Of a stretch of 64,000 nt of DNA, positions 1 to 11,470 are shown in pieces. Origin of the DNA: Chitinasiproducens palmae (GTDB taxonomy: Bacteria; Pseudomonadota; Gammaproteobacteria; Burkholderiales; Burkholderiaceae). A model generated the notes under the pieces. That model was not told where the DNA came from, did not search any database, and was given only the letters and a program-made list of their open reading frames with translations. The DNA is taken from the NCBI RefSeq assembly GCF_900095735.1, contig NZ_FNLO01000005.1, forward strand, positions 186,001 to 250,000. Direction: 5' to 3'. A program made the position numbers and the translations under genes. Each line of letters starts with the position of its first letter. Position 1 is the first letter of the stretch.

Positions 1-323
1 AGCGCCGCGACGCGCATCTGCCGCCATTCATCCACCAGGCTCTGCTGAAGGCCGAGGCTCGCACGCTGGAGGGCGCGCTCGCTTTCCTTGAGGACGCCGC
101 CGCGCGGTTCGACACGCTCGACGTCGCCGCCGACGGCCGCGTGGTGCGCTACGCCCCGGTGCCATTGGCGATGGTGAAGATCAACGACACCTATCGCGCG
201 CAGTTGCTGCTGGAAAGTGCATCGCGCCAGGCATTGCACCTGGCGCTGAGCGCCTGGCGCGACACGCTCGGCGGCCATGGCGTGCTGCGGTGGGCCATCG
301 AGGTCGATCCGCTCGAGATTTGA
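1..323 (+). CDS. priA: Primosomal protein N' (PriA), C-terminal end only
   Basis: The reading frame is open from base 3 to the TGA at 321-323, so the gene starts before the window. The visible 106 residues match the C-terminal domain of PriA, the helicase that restarts stalled replication forks. The end of the protein (RWAIEVDPLEI) and the internal PLAMVKINDTYRAQLLLES stretch are typical of beta-proteobacterial PriA. The helicase motifs and zinc-binding cysteines lie upstream and cannot be checked. A downstream putA on the same strand is a common Burkholderiaceae arrangement. Confidence 0.85.
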   Translation, partial: RRDAHLPPFIHQALLKAEARTLEGALAFLEDAAARFDTLDVAADGRVVRYAPVPLAMVKINDTYRAQLLLESASRQALHLALSAWRDTLGGHGVLRWAIEVDPLEI

Positions 324-513
324 TCGCCGGGCGGGACCGCCAGTCGCATGATCCGCTGCACGGCCGCGCGTCGGCCGCCAGGCGTGCGTATCGGTGTCCA
401 TACAGGCGTCCAATGGTGTTCAATGCAAGGTGCAACCCTAATGCGCGCCGGGTTGCACCTTTGTTTTCTGTCGAGTACGATCCACCCACCCCGAACCCCC
501 GCTGCGAAAAAAC

Positions 514-3500
514 ATGGTAACGACGACCCTCGGCGTCAAGGTGGACGAGCCTCTGCGCGCGCGTCTGAAGAATGCTGCCCAACATATCGACCGTACGCCG
601 CACTGGCTGATCAAGCAGGCGATCTTCGCCTACCTCGAGCGCATCGAGGGCGGTGCGCTGCCACCCGAACTCGCCGGCGGCGACGGCGGCGAAGTTGTCG
701 AGACGCCGACCGAAAGCGGCGAACAGCCGGTCCCGTTCATGGACTTCGCGCAGGGCGTGCAGCCGCAGTCGGTGCTGCGCGCGGCGATCACCTCCGCCTA
801 TCGCCGCCCGGAAACCGAGTGCGTGCCTTTTCTGCTGGGACACGCCAAGCTGCCGGACGCGCTGGTGCAGCCCGTCGACGCGCTCGCGCGCCGTCTGGTC
901 GAGGCGCTGCGCGGCAAGAACAAGGGCGGTGGCGTCGAAGGCCTGATCCACGAGTTTTCGCTGTCGAGTCAGGAAGGCGTGGCCCTGATGTGCCTTGCCG
1001 AGGCACTGCTGCGCATTCCGGACCGCGCCACGCGCGACGCGCTGATCCGCGACAAGATCAGCAAGGGCGACTGGCGCGCCCACCTTGGACAAGCCCCGTC
1101 GCTGTTCGTCAACGCGGCGACCTGGGGTCTGATGCTCACCGGCCGGCTGGTCGCGACGAACAGCGAAGCCGGCTTGTCGTCGGCCCTGACGCGTTTGATC
1201 GGACGCGGCGGCGAGCCGCTGATCCGCAAGGGCGTCGACATGGCGATGCGCCTGATGGGCGAGCAATTCGTCACCGGCGAAACCATTTCCGAGGCGCTCG
1301 CCAACAGCCGGAAGTTCGAGGCGAAGGGCTTCCGCTATTCGTACGACATGCTCGGCGAGGCGGCCACCACCGAGGAAGACGCGAAGCGCTACTACGCTTC
1401 CTACGAACAGGCGATCCACGCGATCGGCAAGGCCGCCAACGGGCGCGGCATCTACGAAGGTCCGGGCATCTCGATCAAGCTGTCGGCGCTGCATCCGCGC
1501 TACTCGCGGGCGCAGTACGACCGGGTGATGGCGGAACTGCTGCCGCGGGTGCGTGAACTCGCGCTGCTGGCGCGCCACTACGACATCGGCCTGAACATCG
1601 ATGCCGAAGAAGCCGACCGACTCGAAATCTCGCTCGACCTGCTCGAAGCACTCTGCTTCGACGAAGCGCTGGCTGGCTGGAACGGCATCGGCTTCGTGAT
1701 CCAGGCGTACCAGAAGCGTTGTCCGTACGTGATCGATTTCGTGATCGACCTGGCGCGCCGCAGCCGGCATCGGCTGATGATCCGTCTGGTCAAGGGCGCC
1801 TATTGGGACGCCGAGATCAAGCGCGCCCAGGTGGACGGTCTGGAAGGTTATCCGGTGTACACCCGCAAGGTGTACACCGACGTGTCCTACCTGGCCTGCG
1901 CGAAGCGTCTGCTGGCCGCGCCGGATGCGGTGTTCCCGCAGTTCGCGACGCACAACGCCCAGACGCTCGCGGCGATCTATCACCTGGCCGGCCGCAACTA
2001 CTACCCGGGCCAGTACGAATTCCAGTGCCTGCACGGCATGGGCGAGCCGCTTTACGAGGAAGTGACCGCGCGCGACAAGCTGAACCGGCCTTGCCGCGTC
2101 TACGCGCCGGTCGGGACGCACGAAACGCTGCTGGCCTACCTGGTGCGCCGCCTGCTGGAGAACGGCGCGAACACCTCGTTCGTGAACCGCATCGCCGACA
2201 CGTCGATCCCGGTCGAGGCGCTGATTGCCAGCCCGATCGACGAAGCCGCGCGCATCACGCCGCCGGGCGCGCCGCATCCGAAGATCCCGCTGCCGCGCCA
2301 GCTGTATGGCGAGGGGCGACTTAACTCGATGGGCCTGGACCTGTCCAACGAACATCGTCTCGCTTCGCTGTCGTCCGCACTGCTCGCCAGCGCCAGCACG
2401 CCATGGCGTGCCGCGCCGATGCTCGGCGAAGGCGAGGGCAGTGGCGTCGAGCAGCCGGTGCGCAATCCATCCGACTTGAGGGATGTGGTCGGTACCGTCG
2501 TCGAGGCACAGACTGCCGACGTGGAAGCCGCCCTCGGCTATGCGCTCGGCGCGTTGCCGATCTGGGCGTCGACGCCGCCGGCCGAGCGCGCCGATTGCCT
2601 GGCGCGCGCCGCCGATGCGCTGGAAGCGCAGATGCCGCAACTGCTCGGCCTGATCGTGCGCGAGGCCGGCAAGTCGTTCGCCAACGCGATCGCGGAAGTG
2701 CGCGAAGCGGTCGACTTCCTGCGCTACTACGGCGCGCAGGCCCGGCAGGAGTTCTCCAACGACACCCATCGTCCGCTTGGACCGGTGGTGTGCATCAGTC
2801 CGTGGAACTTCCCGCTCGCCATCTTTGTCGGGCAGGTCGCGGCCGCGCTGGCCGCCGGCAACACGGTGTTGGCCAAGCCGGCCGAGCAGACCCCGCTGAT
2901 CGCCGCCCAGGCGGTACGCATCCTGCGCGAGGCGGGCGTGCCGGCAGGCGCCGTGCAGTTGCTGCCGGGCGACGGCGAGCAAGTCGGTGCCGTGCTGGTG
3001 GCGGACACGCGCACGCGCGGCGTGATGTTCACCGGCTCGACCGAGGTCGCTCGCCATATCGCAAAGACGCTGGCCACGCGCCTGGACCCGCAGGGTCGTC
3101 CGATTCCGTTCATCGCGGAGACCGGTGGCCAGAACGCGATGATCGTCGATTCGTCCGCGCTGGCCGAGCAGGTCGTGGCGGACGTGTTGCAGTCGGCGTT
3201 CGACTCGGCCGGACAGCGCTGTTCGGCGCTGCGCGTGCTGTGCCTGCAGGAAGACGTCGCCGACCGGACCCTGGCGATGCTGCGCGGCGCGATGGCGGAA
3301 CTGCAGATCGGCAATCCGGATCGCCTGTCCACCGACGTCGGTCCGGTGATCGACGCGGACGCGAAGCGCGGCATCGATGCGCACATCGCGGCGATGCGCA
3401 ACAAGGGCTGCCGCGTGACCGAAATGCCGCTGCCGGCAGCGGCGCAGAACGGCACGTTCGTGGCGCCGACGCTGATCGAGATCGACGACCTCGCCATCCT

Positions 3501-4410
3501 GCAGCGGGAAGTGTTCGGCCCGGTCCTGCACGTGCTGCGCTATCGCCGTGAAAACCTCGACGCGCTGCTGGCCGCGATCCGCGCGACCGGCTATGGCCTG
3601 ACGCTCGGCATCCATACCCGCATCGACGAGACGATCGCGCGCGTGGTCGAGCAGGCCGAGGTCGGCAATATCTATGTGAACCGCAACGTCATCGGCGCGG
3701 TGGTCGGCGTGCAGCCGTTCGGTGGCGAAGGCCTGTCGGGCACGGGCCCGAAGGCTGGCGGCGCGCTCTATCTGTATCGCCTGCTGTCGACCCGTCCGCA
3801 GGACCTGCCGAGCACGCTGAGCGCGGTGCTCACGCCGCAGCCGACGACCGGCAGCGCATCGCCGCTCGGCCAGTTCGCCGACTTCCTGCGGCAAGCCGGC
3901 GACGACGCGGCCCGCAAGCGCTGCGAAGCCTATCTGTCCCGTGGCCTGGTCGGTGCGACCGCGACGATGCCTGGCCCGACGGGGGAGCGCAATACCTATT
4001 CGCTCCACGGCCGCGGCACGGTACTATGCGTGCCAGCGACCGAGCATGGTGCGCGTCTGCAGTTCGCGGCAGTGCTTGCGACCGGCAACCGCGCGGTATT
4101 CCAGGGCGCGATCGGCCAGCAGTTCGTGCAGACACTGCCGGCCACGCTGCGCGCCCATGCGTCGGCGACGGACGATTTCGCCGGGGCGGATTTCGCGGCC
4201 GTGCTGTTCGAGGGCGACGGCGACGCGCTTAGCGCATTGGCCCGGCAGGTGGCCGCGCGGCCGGGTCCGATCGCGACCGTGCAGGGTCTGCCAGCAACGG
4301 CGCTCGCGGATGGCGAGGACTACGTACTTGAGCGGCTGCTTACCGAGCGGTCGGTCAGCGTGAACACGGCCGCAGCGGGGGGTAATGCAAGCCTGATGAC
4401 CATCGGGTAA
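514..4410 (+). CDS. putA: Bifunctional proline dehydrogenase / delta-1-pyrroline-5-carboxylate dehydrogenase PutA
   Basis: A 1298-residue trifunctional PutA, close to the usual ~1300. Residues 1-45 form a ribbon-helix-helix DNA-binding domain (TTTLGVKVDEPLRARL), so the protein probably represses its own operon. The FAD proline dehydrogenase barrel covers about 190-560, with SIKLSALHPRY and RLVKGAYWDAEIKRAQ. The NAD-dependent aldehyde dehydrogenase domain covers about 600-1100, with ISPWNFPLAIF, the active-site Glu869 in AETGG and nucleophile Cys903 in GQRCSALR. A C-terminal tail typical of long PutAs follows. The enzyme oxidises proline to glutamate at the inner membrane. A binding-protein gene follows 78 bases downstream on the same strand. 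Confidence 0.96.
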   Translation: MVTTTLGVKVDEPLRARLKNAAQHIDRTPHWLIKQAIFAYLERIEGGALPPELAGGDGGEVVETPTESGEQPVPFMDFAQGVQPQSVLRAAITSAYRRPETECVPFLLGHAKLPDALVQPVDALARRLVEALRGKNKGGGVEGLIHEFSLSSQEGVALMCLAEALLRIPDRATRDALIRDKISKGDWRAHLGQAPSLFVNAATWGLMLTGRLVATNSEAGLSSALTRLIGRGGEPLIRKGVDMAMRLMGEQFVTGETISEALANSRKFEAKGFRYSYDMLGEAATTEEDAKRYYASYEQAIHAIGKAANGRGIYEGPGISIKLSALHPRYSRAQYDRVMAELLPRVRELALLARHYDIGLNIDAEEADRLEISLDLLEALCFDEALAGWNGIGFVIQAYQKRCPYVIDFVIDLARRSRHRLMIRLVKGAYWDAEIKRAQVDGLEGYPVYTRKVYTDVSYLACAKRLLAAPDAVFPQFATHNAQTLAAIYHLAGRNYYPGQYEFQCLHGMGEPLYEEVTARDKLNRPCRVYAPVGTHETLLAYLVRRLLENGANTSFVNRIADTSIPVEALIASPIDEAARITPPGAPHPKIPLPRQLYGEGRLNSMGLDLSNEHRLASLSSALLASASTPWRAAPMLGEGEGSGVEQPVRNPSDLRDVVGTVVEAQTADVEAALGYALGALPIWASTPPAERADCLARAADALEAQMPQLLGLIVREAGKSFANAIAEVREAVDFLRYYGAQARQEFSNDTHRPLGPVVCISPWNFPLAIFVGQVAAALAAGNTVLAKPAEQTPLIAAQAVRILREAGVPAGAVQLLPGDGEQVGAVLVADTRTRGVMFTGSTEVARHIAKTLATRLDPQGRPIPFIAETGGQNAMIVDSSALAEQVVADVLQSAFDSAGQRCSALRVLCLQEDVADRTLAMLRGAMAELQIGNPDRLSTDVGPVIDADAKRGIDAHIAAMRNKGCRVTEMPLPAAAQNGTFVAPTLIEIDDLAILQREVFGPVLHVLRYRRENLDALLAAIRATGYGLTLGIHTRIDETIARVVEQAEVGNIYVNRNVIGAVVGVQPFGGEGLSGTGPKAGGALYLYRLLSTRPQDLPSTLSAVLTPQPTTGSASPLGQFADFLRQAGDDAARKRCEAYLSRGLVGATATMPGPTGERNTYSLHGRGTVLCVPATEHGARLQFAAVLATGNRAVFQGAIGQQFVQTLPATLRAHASATDDFAGADFAAVLFEGDGDALSALARQVAARPGPIATVQGLPATALADGEDYVLERLLTERSVSVNTAAAGGNASLMTIG

Positions 4411-4437
4411 GCATGCGCTGCGGCGCGTTGTGAAGCG

Positions 4438-4457
4438 GTCCGGCCAATCGGCCGGAC
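4438..4457 (+). other. Perfect hairpin between putA and the binding-protein gene
   Basis: An 8-bp perfect inverted repeat (GTCCGGCC, loop AATC, GGCCGGAC) lies 28 bases after the putA stop. There is no run of T after it, so it is not a classical intrinsic terminator. It could be a transcript-processing or attenuation element, or a mark of reduced read-through into the next gene. Confidence 0.5.
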
Positions 4458-4488
4458 TGGATATGAGCAGGGAACAAAGGAGATCACG

Positions 4489-5634
4489 ATGCAGTTCAAG
4501 TTGAAGCAGTTGGCGCGCATCTCGGTGCTGGGCGCGCTTTCCTTCGCGGCCGTCGCGCACGCTGAAGACGTGCGCATCGGCGTTGCCGCGCCGATGACCG
4601 GCCCGCAGGCGCACTATGGCGCCGACTTCGCCAATGGCGTGACGCTCGCGGTCGAAGACTTCAATGCGACCAAGCCGGTCATTGGCGGCCAGCCGGTTCG
4701 CATCGTGCTCGACTCGCAGGACGATCAGGCCGATCCGCGCACCGCCACCACCGTCGCTCAGAAGCTGGTCGACAACGGCATCAAGGGCATGCTCGGCCAC
4801 TTCAATTCGGGTACGACGATCCCGGCATCGCGCATCTACGCGCAGGCTGGCATCCCGGAAGTCGCGATGGCGACCGCGCCGGAGTACACGCAGCAGGGCT
4901 TCAAGACGACGTTCCGGATGATGACCTCCGACACGCAGCAAGGCGCGGTGCTCGGCCAGTACACGGCCAAGAACCTCAACCTGAAGCGCATCGCGATCAT
5001 CGATGACCGCACCGCGTATGGCCAGGGGCTCGCCGACCAGTTCGAGAAGGCCGCGAAGGCCGCCGGCGGCACCGTCGTCGGGCGCGAATTCACCAACGAC
5101 CGCGCGGTCGACTTCAAGGCGATCCTGACCAAGATCAAGTCGAGCACGCCGGACGCCGTCTTCTACGGCGGCGCCGACGCGCAGGCCGGCCCGCTCGCCA
5201 AGCAGATGCGCACGCTCGGCATGAAGGCGACGCTGATCGGCGGCGAGATGGTCAAGACGGACACGTTCTTGAAGATCGCCGGCAACGCCGCGGAAGGTAA
5301 CATCGCCTCGCTGGCCGGTCTGCCGCTCGAAAAGATGCCGGGTGGCAACGCCTACATCGCGAAGTACAAGAAGCGTTTCGGCAGCGACGTGCAGACGTAC
5401 TCGCCGTATGCCTACGACGGTGCGATGGCGCTGTTCACGGCAATGAAGAAGGCCAACTCGACCGATCCGAAGAAGTACCTGCCGGAATTGGCCAAGCTCA
5501 ACCTGTCCGGCGTGACGAGCACCGATATCGCCTATGACAGCAAGGGCGACCTGAAGCACGGCGGCATCACCGTGTACAAGGTCGTCGGCGGCAAGTGGCA
5601 GCCGCTGGAAAGCCTGGGCGGCGGCTCGAACTGA
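4489..5634 (+). CDS. Branched-chain amino-acid ABC transporter substrate-binding protein (LivJ/LivK type)
   Basis: A 381-residue periplasmic binding protein. Residues 1-25 are a Sec signal peptide ending AVAHA, followed at once by the mature start EDVRIGVAAPMTGPQAHYG. Family signatures include GHFNSGTTIPASRIY (ligand-binding loop), DDRTAYGQGLADQFEKAAK and the C-terminal FDSKGDLK-like stretch. The start has a good ribosome binding site (AAAGGAG). No permease or ATPase gene lies beside it, so it must share a transporter encoded elsewhere. Placement after putA suggests a link to amino-acid uptake, but the ligand cannot be read from sequence. A paralogue lies at 35423-36565. Confidence 0.92.
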   Translation: MQFKLKQLARISVLGALSFAAVAHAEDVRIGVAAPMTGPQAHYGADFANGVTLAVEDFNATKPVIGGQPVRIVLDSQDDQADPRTATTVAQKLVDNGIKGMLGHFNSGTTIPASRIYAQAGIPEVAMATAPEYTQQGFKTTFRMMTSDTQQGAVLGQYTAKNLNLKRIAIIDDRTAYGQGLADQFEKAAKAAGGTVVGREFTNDRAVDFKAILTKIKSSTPDAVFYGGADAQAGPLAKQMRTLGMKATLIGGEMVKTDTFLKIAGNAAEGNIASLAGLPLEKMPGGNAYIAKYKKRFGSDVQTYSPYAYDGAMALFTAMKKANSTDPKKYLPELAKLNLSGVTSTDIAYDSKGDLKHGGITVYKVVGGKWQPLESLGGGSN

Positions 5635-5656
5635 GCCTGCGCCGCGGGCAGTGCAC

Positions 5657-5675
5657 GGGGCGGCGCTGCCGCCCC
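5657..5675 (+). terminator. Strong GC hairpin after the binding-protein gene (possible terminator)
   Basis: A perfect 8-bp stem (GGGGCGGC, loop GCT, GCCGCCCC) begins 22 bases after the stop codon. No T tract follows. It is likely to end or stabilise the upstream transcript, but it does not fit the strict intrinsic terminator pattern. Confidence 0.45.
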
Positions 5676-5690
5676 GCTGCGGATTGCCCC

Positions 5691-5742
5691 GTTGTTGCCC
5701 CGTTGTTGCCCCATTGTTGCCCCATTGTTGCCCCGTTGTTGC
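5691..5742 (+). repeat. 11-bp tandem repeat (GTTGTTGCCCC unit)
   Basis: Four full units and a partial fifth of an 11-bp direct repeat. Units 1 and 2 are GTTGTTGCCCC and units 3 and 4 are ATTGTTGCCCC, followed by GTTGTTGC. A partial unit (ATTGCCCC) precedes them. The stretch lies in the gap between the binding-protein gene and the broken exporter gene and is not part of a recognised coding region. The near-perfect copies suggest recent slippage, so copy number probably differs between strains. Confidence 0.9.
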
Positions 5743-5899
5743 AGGTCTACGCGCCGATGACCCCGCTCATCGGCCGTTCTCGTCTTGAAGGGACCGATCC
5801 GTCAGCGATCGCGCGTCCCGCCAATGCCGCTAGCCGGCCCATCGCCAGCAGCGCAATCGCAAGCACTGGTGCCTGACAGCCAGCGCAGTGTCGCGTCAA

Positions 5900-6583
5900 T
5901 TACCGATTCATCGCCTTTTCGAGCAAGACCGCGCCGGACACGGTCATGATGCTGCCGGCGACGGCGTTGAACCACTTTCCGACGGGGCTGCCGACCAAGG
6001 AGCGGGCGGCGACAACGGCCGCGCGCGACAAGGCCTGATGGAACGTCAGGTCGATGAGGACGATGCCGCCGAGCATGACGACCGGCACAAGCAGAGGGGC
6101 GGATCGGCCCGCCACCCGGGCGAACAAGCCGAAGCAGAATGCGGCCATCTTCGGATTGCCGATGAGCTTGCATCGGGGCTGGCCGAACAATGAAGCCCTT
6201 GAGAAATGCGTCCCGAGGCAAAGGACGTGATGCGCCCGCGTCGCCCAGACGGCTTGCCATCTGGGCGCTCCAGTTGCGATTCCTCATATCGGCGCGCCTC
6301 AGGCCCAGTCCAAGGTAGATGAGATAGGCTCCGTCCGCCGCCTGGATGAACGTCAACAGCCAGGGCAGGGCGTTGCGTAGCGTGCTGAGACCCAGCAAGG
6401 TCGCAGCCGCATAGAGCGGGGTGCCAAGGGTGGTGCCGCGCAGCAGCGGCGCTCGCGCGGGCCGCTGACGATGCTGATCCGGGCGATGTTGACCATGCAT
6501 GGACCAGGAATCGGCACGGCCAGCGCATAGATCGACAGGGCGAGCAGGATCGGGCTCGCGTTGGCGATTTGCATCGGTGCCAT
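5900..6583 (-). pseudogene. LysE/RhtB-family amino-acid exporter, broken by frameshifts
   Basis: Three pieces of one exporter lie in different frames on the minus strand. The N-terminus, starting at the ATG at 6583, reads MAPMQIANASPILLALSIYA then VPIPGPCMVNIARIS, which includes the family PGP motif. The middle (about 6440-6195) reads GTTLGTPLYAAATLLG, ending DAFLKGFI. The end (about 6180-5900) contains NPKMAAFCFGLF and AVAGSIMTVSGAVLLEKAMNR. At least two indels separate them, so no full-length protein can be made. An intact family member would be about 205-210 residues and would export amino acids across the inner membrane. Confidence 0.8.
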
Positions 6584-7105
6584 CGACCCTAAGTCATCCT
6601 GATCTACGGAAGCGGCGTATCGGTAGCGCGTCGGCTCCGTCCAGGCGGGCCGTCGTCTGTGCCGCGTCAGGCCCGGACCGATCGATCCGGTCAAAGCGCC
6701 GCAAGAGGCCGCTTTCCGAGCCGGCCTCGAATCGCTTGCGAATGCTCTCCGGTCTTCCGGCGCAACGGTGACGGCGCAATGCCGATTGGTCAGCGTTATA
6801 CCGACTGCCGTTGTAAGCGGGAAGCTGGGCGCGGCAGTCTTTCACAAAGTCGCCGTGGCAGAAGCAGGCTATTTGCTCCGGTCTGGCAGAACCGACCACG
6901 CCGTCGACGTGATCCCACGGCGTGAGCCCATTGCGTGAGCCCATTGCGTGAGCCCCGGCGCAGGCACTTGGCATGAGATCTTGGCGTGAACCGTTCACGA
7001 GAGCCGTTGGCGCCGGCGTCTGCCGTCCGGCCGTCAATCCCGGGTCTTTACCGCGTCACGGCGCAATCTGTTGCCACCGGGCAGGGGACCATGCGTCGCC
7101 ACCGG
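6584..7105. other. Degenerate non-coding stretch with a 13-bp tandem repeat
   Basis: No gene is convincing in these 520 bases. A 13-bp unit (GCGTGAGCCCATT) is repeated in tandem at 6920-6932 and 6933-6945, with a 10-base partial third copy to 6955. The minus strand is open for 147 codons over 6594-7037, but the product resembles nothing I recognise and codon use is poor. The stretch looks like decayed sequence continuous with the broken exporter. Confidence 0.5.
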
Positions 7106-8485
<1,380 letters not shown>

Positions 8486-8515
8486 GACGGCTCCTGGAAC
8501 GTGCGGGCGTGCCGC

Positions 8516-11470
8516 TCAGGCGTAGCTGTCGACAGGCGGACAGCTGCACACAAGATTGCGATCGCCGTACACGTTGTCGATGCGACCGACCGGCGGCCAA
8601 TACGCGCGCGCCGCGGTGCCGAGCGGCCAGCCGGCGGACCGGCGCGTATAGGCGTGCGGCCAGTCGTCGGCGGCGAGCACTTCGGCCGTATGCGGGGCAT
8701 GCTTCAGAACGTTGTCCTCGCGATCCGCCGCGCCGCTTTCAATCGCGGCGATCTCGGCGCGAATCGACACCATCGCATCGACGAAGCGGTCCAGCTCCGT
8801 CAAGGATTCGGATTCCGTCGGCTCGATCATCAACGTTCCCGGCACCGGAAAACTCATTGTCGGCGCGTGGAAGCCATAGTCGATCAACCGCTTTGCGACG
8901 TCGTCGACGGTCACGCCACAACGGTCCTTGATGTCGCGAAGGTCGACGATGCATTCGTGCGCCACCAGTCCATTCGGACCCGTGTACAGGATCGGGTAGT
9001 GTTCGCCGAGCCGCTTGGCCAGATAATTGGCCGACAGGATCGCCGTCTCGCTTGCCGCGCGCAGCCCTGGCGCGCCCATCATCGCGATATACATCCACGA
9101 GATCGGCAGGATGCCGGCCGAGCCATAGGGCGCGCCGCTGACCGCGCCGATGCCTTGCGCGCCGCGCGTATAGCCGACTGCCTGCGCATTCGGCAGGAAC
9201 GGCGCGAGGTGCGCGGCCACCGCCACCGGCCCAACGCCCGGTCCGCCGCCGCCATGGGGAATGCAAAAAGTCTTGTGCAGGTTCAGATGCGACACGTCCC
9301 CGCCGAAGGCACCCGGCGCGGCCAGACCGACCATCGCGTTCATGTTGGCGCCGTCGACGTACACCTGGCCGCCGTGCGCGTGGACGATCGCGCAGATCTC
9401 GCGAACCTCGGACTCGAACACCCCGTGCGTCGACGGGTAGGTGATCATGATCGCGGCCAGACGCGATGCATGCGTCTCGGCCTTCGCGCGCAGATCGGCC
9501 AAGTCGACATTGCCGCTCGCGTCGCACCTGACGACGACCACGCGCATGCCGGCCATCTGCGCTGACGCGGGATTGGTGCCGTGCGCCGATGCCGGAATCA
9601 GGCACACGTCGCGCTGCGCCTCGCCGCGCGACGCGTGATACGCCCGGATGATCAGCAGGCCGGCATATTCGCCTTGCGAGCCGGCGTTCGGTTGCAGCGA
9701 GACCGCGGCGTAACCGGTGCATGCCACCAGCATCGCTTCCAGTTCGTTGATCATGCGGCGATAGCCGGCGGTTTGGTCCACCGGCGCGAACGGGTGGAGT
9801 GCCGCGAACTCGGGCCACGTCACCGGAATCATCTCGGCGGTGGCGTTGAGCTTCATCGTGCAGGACCCGAGCGGGATCATCGTCCGGTCAAGCGCGAGAT
9901 CGCGGTCGGCCAGACGGCGCAGGTAGCGCAGCATCTCGGTCTCGCTGTGATGCGTGTTGAAGACCGGATGCGTCAGGTAATCCACCTCGCGGCGCACAGC
10001 AGGCGGTACGCCGTCGGCACCCTTGCCATCGGCGAGCAACCGCGCGTCGATGGCATCGATATCGGTCGGCGCCGGCACGCCATAGGCCTCGGCGAACGCC
10101 GCGAGCAGCGCCACTACGTCGGCGCGGCCCACCGTCTCGTCGAGCGAAAGGCCGACATGCGACGCATCCACCGCACGCAGATTCAGCTGACGCGACTGTG
10201 CCGCGGCATGGACGGCGGCGGTGCGTGCGCCGGTGCGGACAGTCAGCGTGTCGAAAAAGGTCTCGTTGGTCGGCGCCGCGCCGATCGTGCGCAGCTCCGC
10301 TGCAACGACGGCGGTGAGCCGGTTCACGCGCGCCGCGATCGCGCGCAGCCCGTGTGGACCATGATAGACCGCATACATGCTGGCCATGATTGCCAACAGG
10401 GCCTGCGCGGTGCAGATGTTGGACGTCGCCTTCTCACGTCGGATGTGCTGTTCGCGGGTCTGCAGCGCAAGCCGGTACGCGATGCGACCCTGCGCATCGC
10501 GGCTGACCCCGACCAGCCGTCCGGGCAGGTGCCGTTTCAGTTCGTCGCGCACCGCGAGGAAAGCGGCGTGCGGGCCACCGAAAGCCATCGGCACGCCGAA
10601 GCGCTGCGCGCTGCCGAGAGCGATGTCGGCGCCCCACGTGCCCGGTGCCGCAAGCAGCGTCAGCGCCAACAGGTCCGCAGCGACCACCACCGTGCAGTCG
10701 GCCGCGCGCAGGCGGTCGGCCAGATCCCGGTAATCGGCAACCACGCCATCGACGCCTGGGTATTGCAGCAGTGCGGCGAATGCACCAGCCGTGGCCGCAT
10801 CGTCCGGCGGTCCGACCAGCACCTCGATGCCGAGTGGCGCCGCACGGGTGCGGATCACGTCGAGCGTCTGCGGCAGCACATCGTCGGCGACGAAGAAGCG
10901 CATCGACGTACTGCGCGACGCCCGCTTCGCCAGCGTCATGGCTTCCGCGGCGGCGCTGGCTTCGTCGAGCATCGACGCATTCGCGATGGCCAACCCCGTG
11001 AGGTCGCACACCATCTGCTGGAAGTTGAGCAACGCTTCCAAGCGGCCTTGCGAGATCTCCGGCTGGTAAGGCGTGTAGGCCGTGTACCACGCCGGGTTTT
11101 CGAGCACGTTGCGCAGGATCACCGGCGGCGTCGACGTGCCGTAGTAGCCCTGCCCGATGAACGACCGGAACACGGCGTTCTCTGCCGCTCGTGCCTGCAG
11201 GGCCGCCAGCGCGTCGGCTTCCGACAGGGGCTGCGCAAAACCGCCGAGCGGCAAGTCATCGCGCCGGCGGATGTCGGCCGGCACCACCGCGTCGATCAGT
11301 GCCGCCCGGCTCGGGTAGCCGAGCACCGCCAACATCCGGGTCTCGTCCGCGCCATCGGGGCCGAGATGCCGCGCGGCGAACGGAAGGGCGCCTTCGAGCG
11401 CCGCGAGGGAGTCGCGGTTTGCGGAGCAGGCAGTGCGGGCGGCAGGGCGCGTGTCGAGCTGGGCGGACAT
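8516..11470 (-). CDS. gcvP: Glycine dehydrogenase (decarboxylating), P protein of the glycine cleavage system
   Basis: A 984-residue homodimeric-type P protein. It decarboxylates glycine on PLP and passes the aminomethyl group to the lipoyl arm of GcvH. The PLP lysine is Lys733 in [20 protein letters not shown]. Other conserved blocks are [21 protein letters not shown] near residue 95 and [15 protein letters not shown] chose the ATG at 11470 ([16 protein letters not shown]); the frame stays open 21 codons further upstream, but that part has no family similarity. It lies between gcvH and sdaA on the same strand. Confidence 0.95.
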   Translation of the reverse strand: MSAQLDTRPAARTACSANRDSLAALEGALPFAARHLGPDGADETRMLAVLGYPSRAALIDAVVPADIRRRDDLPLGGFAQPLSEADALAALQARAAENAVFRSFIGQGYYGTSTPPVILRNVLENPAWYTAYTPYQPEISQGRLEALLNFQQMVCDLTGLAIANASMLDEASAAAEAMTLAKRASRSTSMRFFVADDVLPQTLDVIRTRAAPLGIEVLVGPPDDAATAGAFAALLQYPGVDGVVADYRDLADRLRAADCTVVVAADLLALTLLAAPGTWGADIALGSAQRFGVPMAFGGPHAAFLAVRDELKRHLPGRLVGVSRDAQGRIAYRLALQTREQHIRREKATSNICTAQALLAIMASMYAVYHGPHGLRAIAARVNRLTAVVAAELRTIGAAPTNETFFDTLTVRTGARTAAVHAAAQSRQLNLRAVDASHVGLSLDETVGRADVVALLAAFAEAYGVPAPTDIDAIDARLLADGKGADGVPPAVRREVDYLTHPVFNTHHSETEMLRYLRRLADRDLALDRTMIPLGSCTMKLNATAEMIPVTWPEFAALHPFAPVDQTAGYRRMINELEAMLVACTGYAAVSLQPNAGSQGEYAGLLIIRAYHASRGEAQRDVCLIPASAHGTNPASAQMAGMRVVVVRCDASGNVDLADLRAKAETHASRLAAIMITYPSTHGVFESEVREICAIVHAHGGQVYVDGANMNAMVGLAAPGAFGGDVSHLNLHKTFCIPHGGGGPGVGPVAVAAHLAPFLPNAQAVGYTRGAQGIGAVSGAPYGSAGILPISWMYIAMMGAPGLRAASETAILSANYLAKRLGEHYPILYTGPNGLVAHECIVDLRDIKDRCGVTVDDVAKRLIDYGFHAPTMSFPVPGTLMIEPTESESLTELDRFVDAMVSIRAEIAAIESGAADREDNVLKHAPHTAEVLAADDWPHAYTRRSAGWPLGTAARAYWPPVGRIDNVYGDRNLVCSCPPVDSYA

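Noticed and set aside
181-4008. Open frame of 1275 codons on the minus strand opposite putA
   Set aside because: It is the antisense shadow of a high-GC gene. Composition is extremely Arg/His-rich and no domain is seen, while putA on the other strand has complete catalytic motifs.
5691-5742. CRISPR array
   Set aside because: The 11-bp units follow each other without spacers, so it is a simple tandem repeat. No cas genes are present in the window.
6594-7037. Minus-strand frame with a stretch slightly like N-acetylmuramidase (AYNGSRYNADQ)
   Set aside because: The match is only about ten residues, the rest is unrelated, and there is no ribosome binding site. Chance similarity is more likely.
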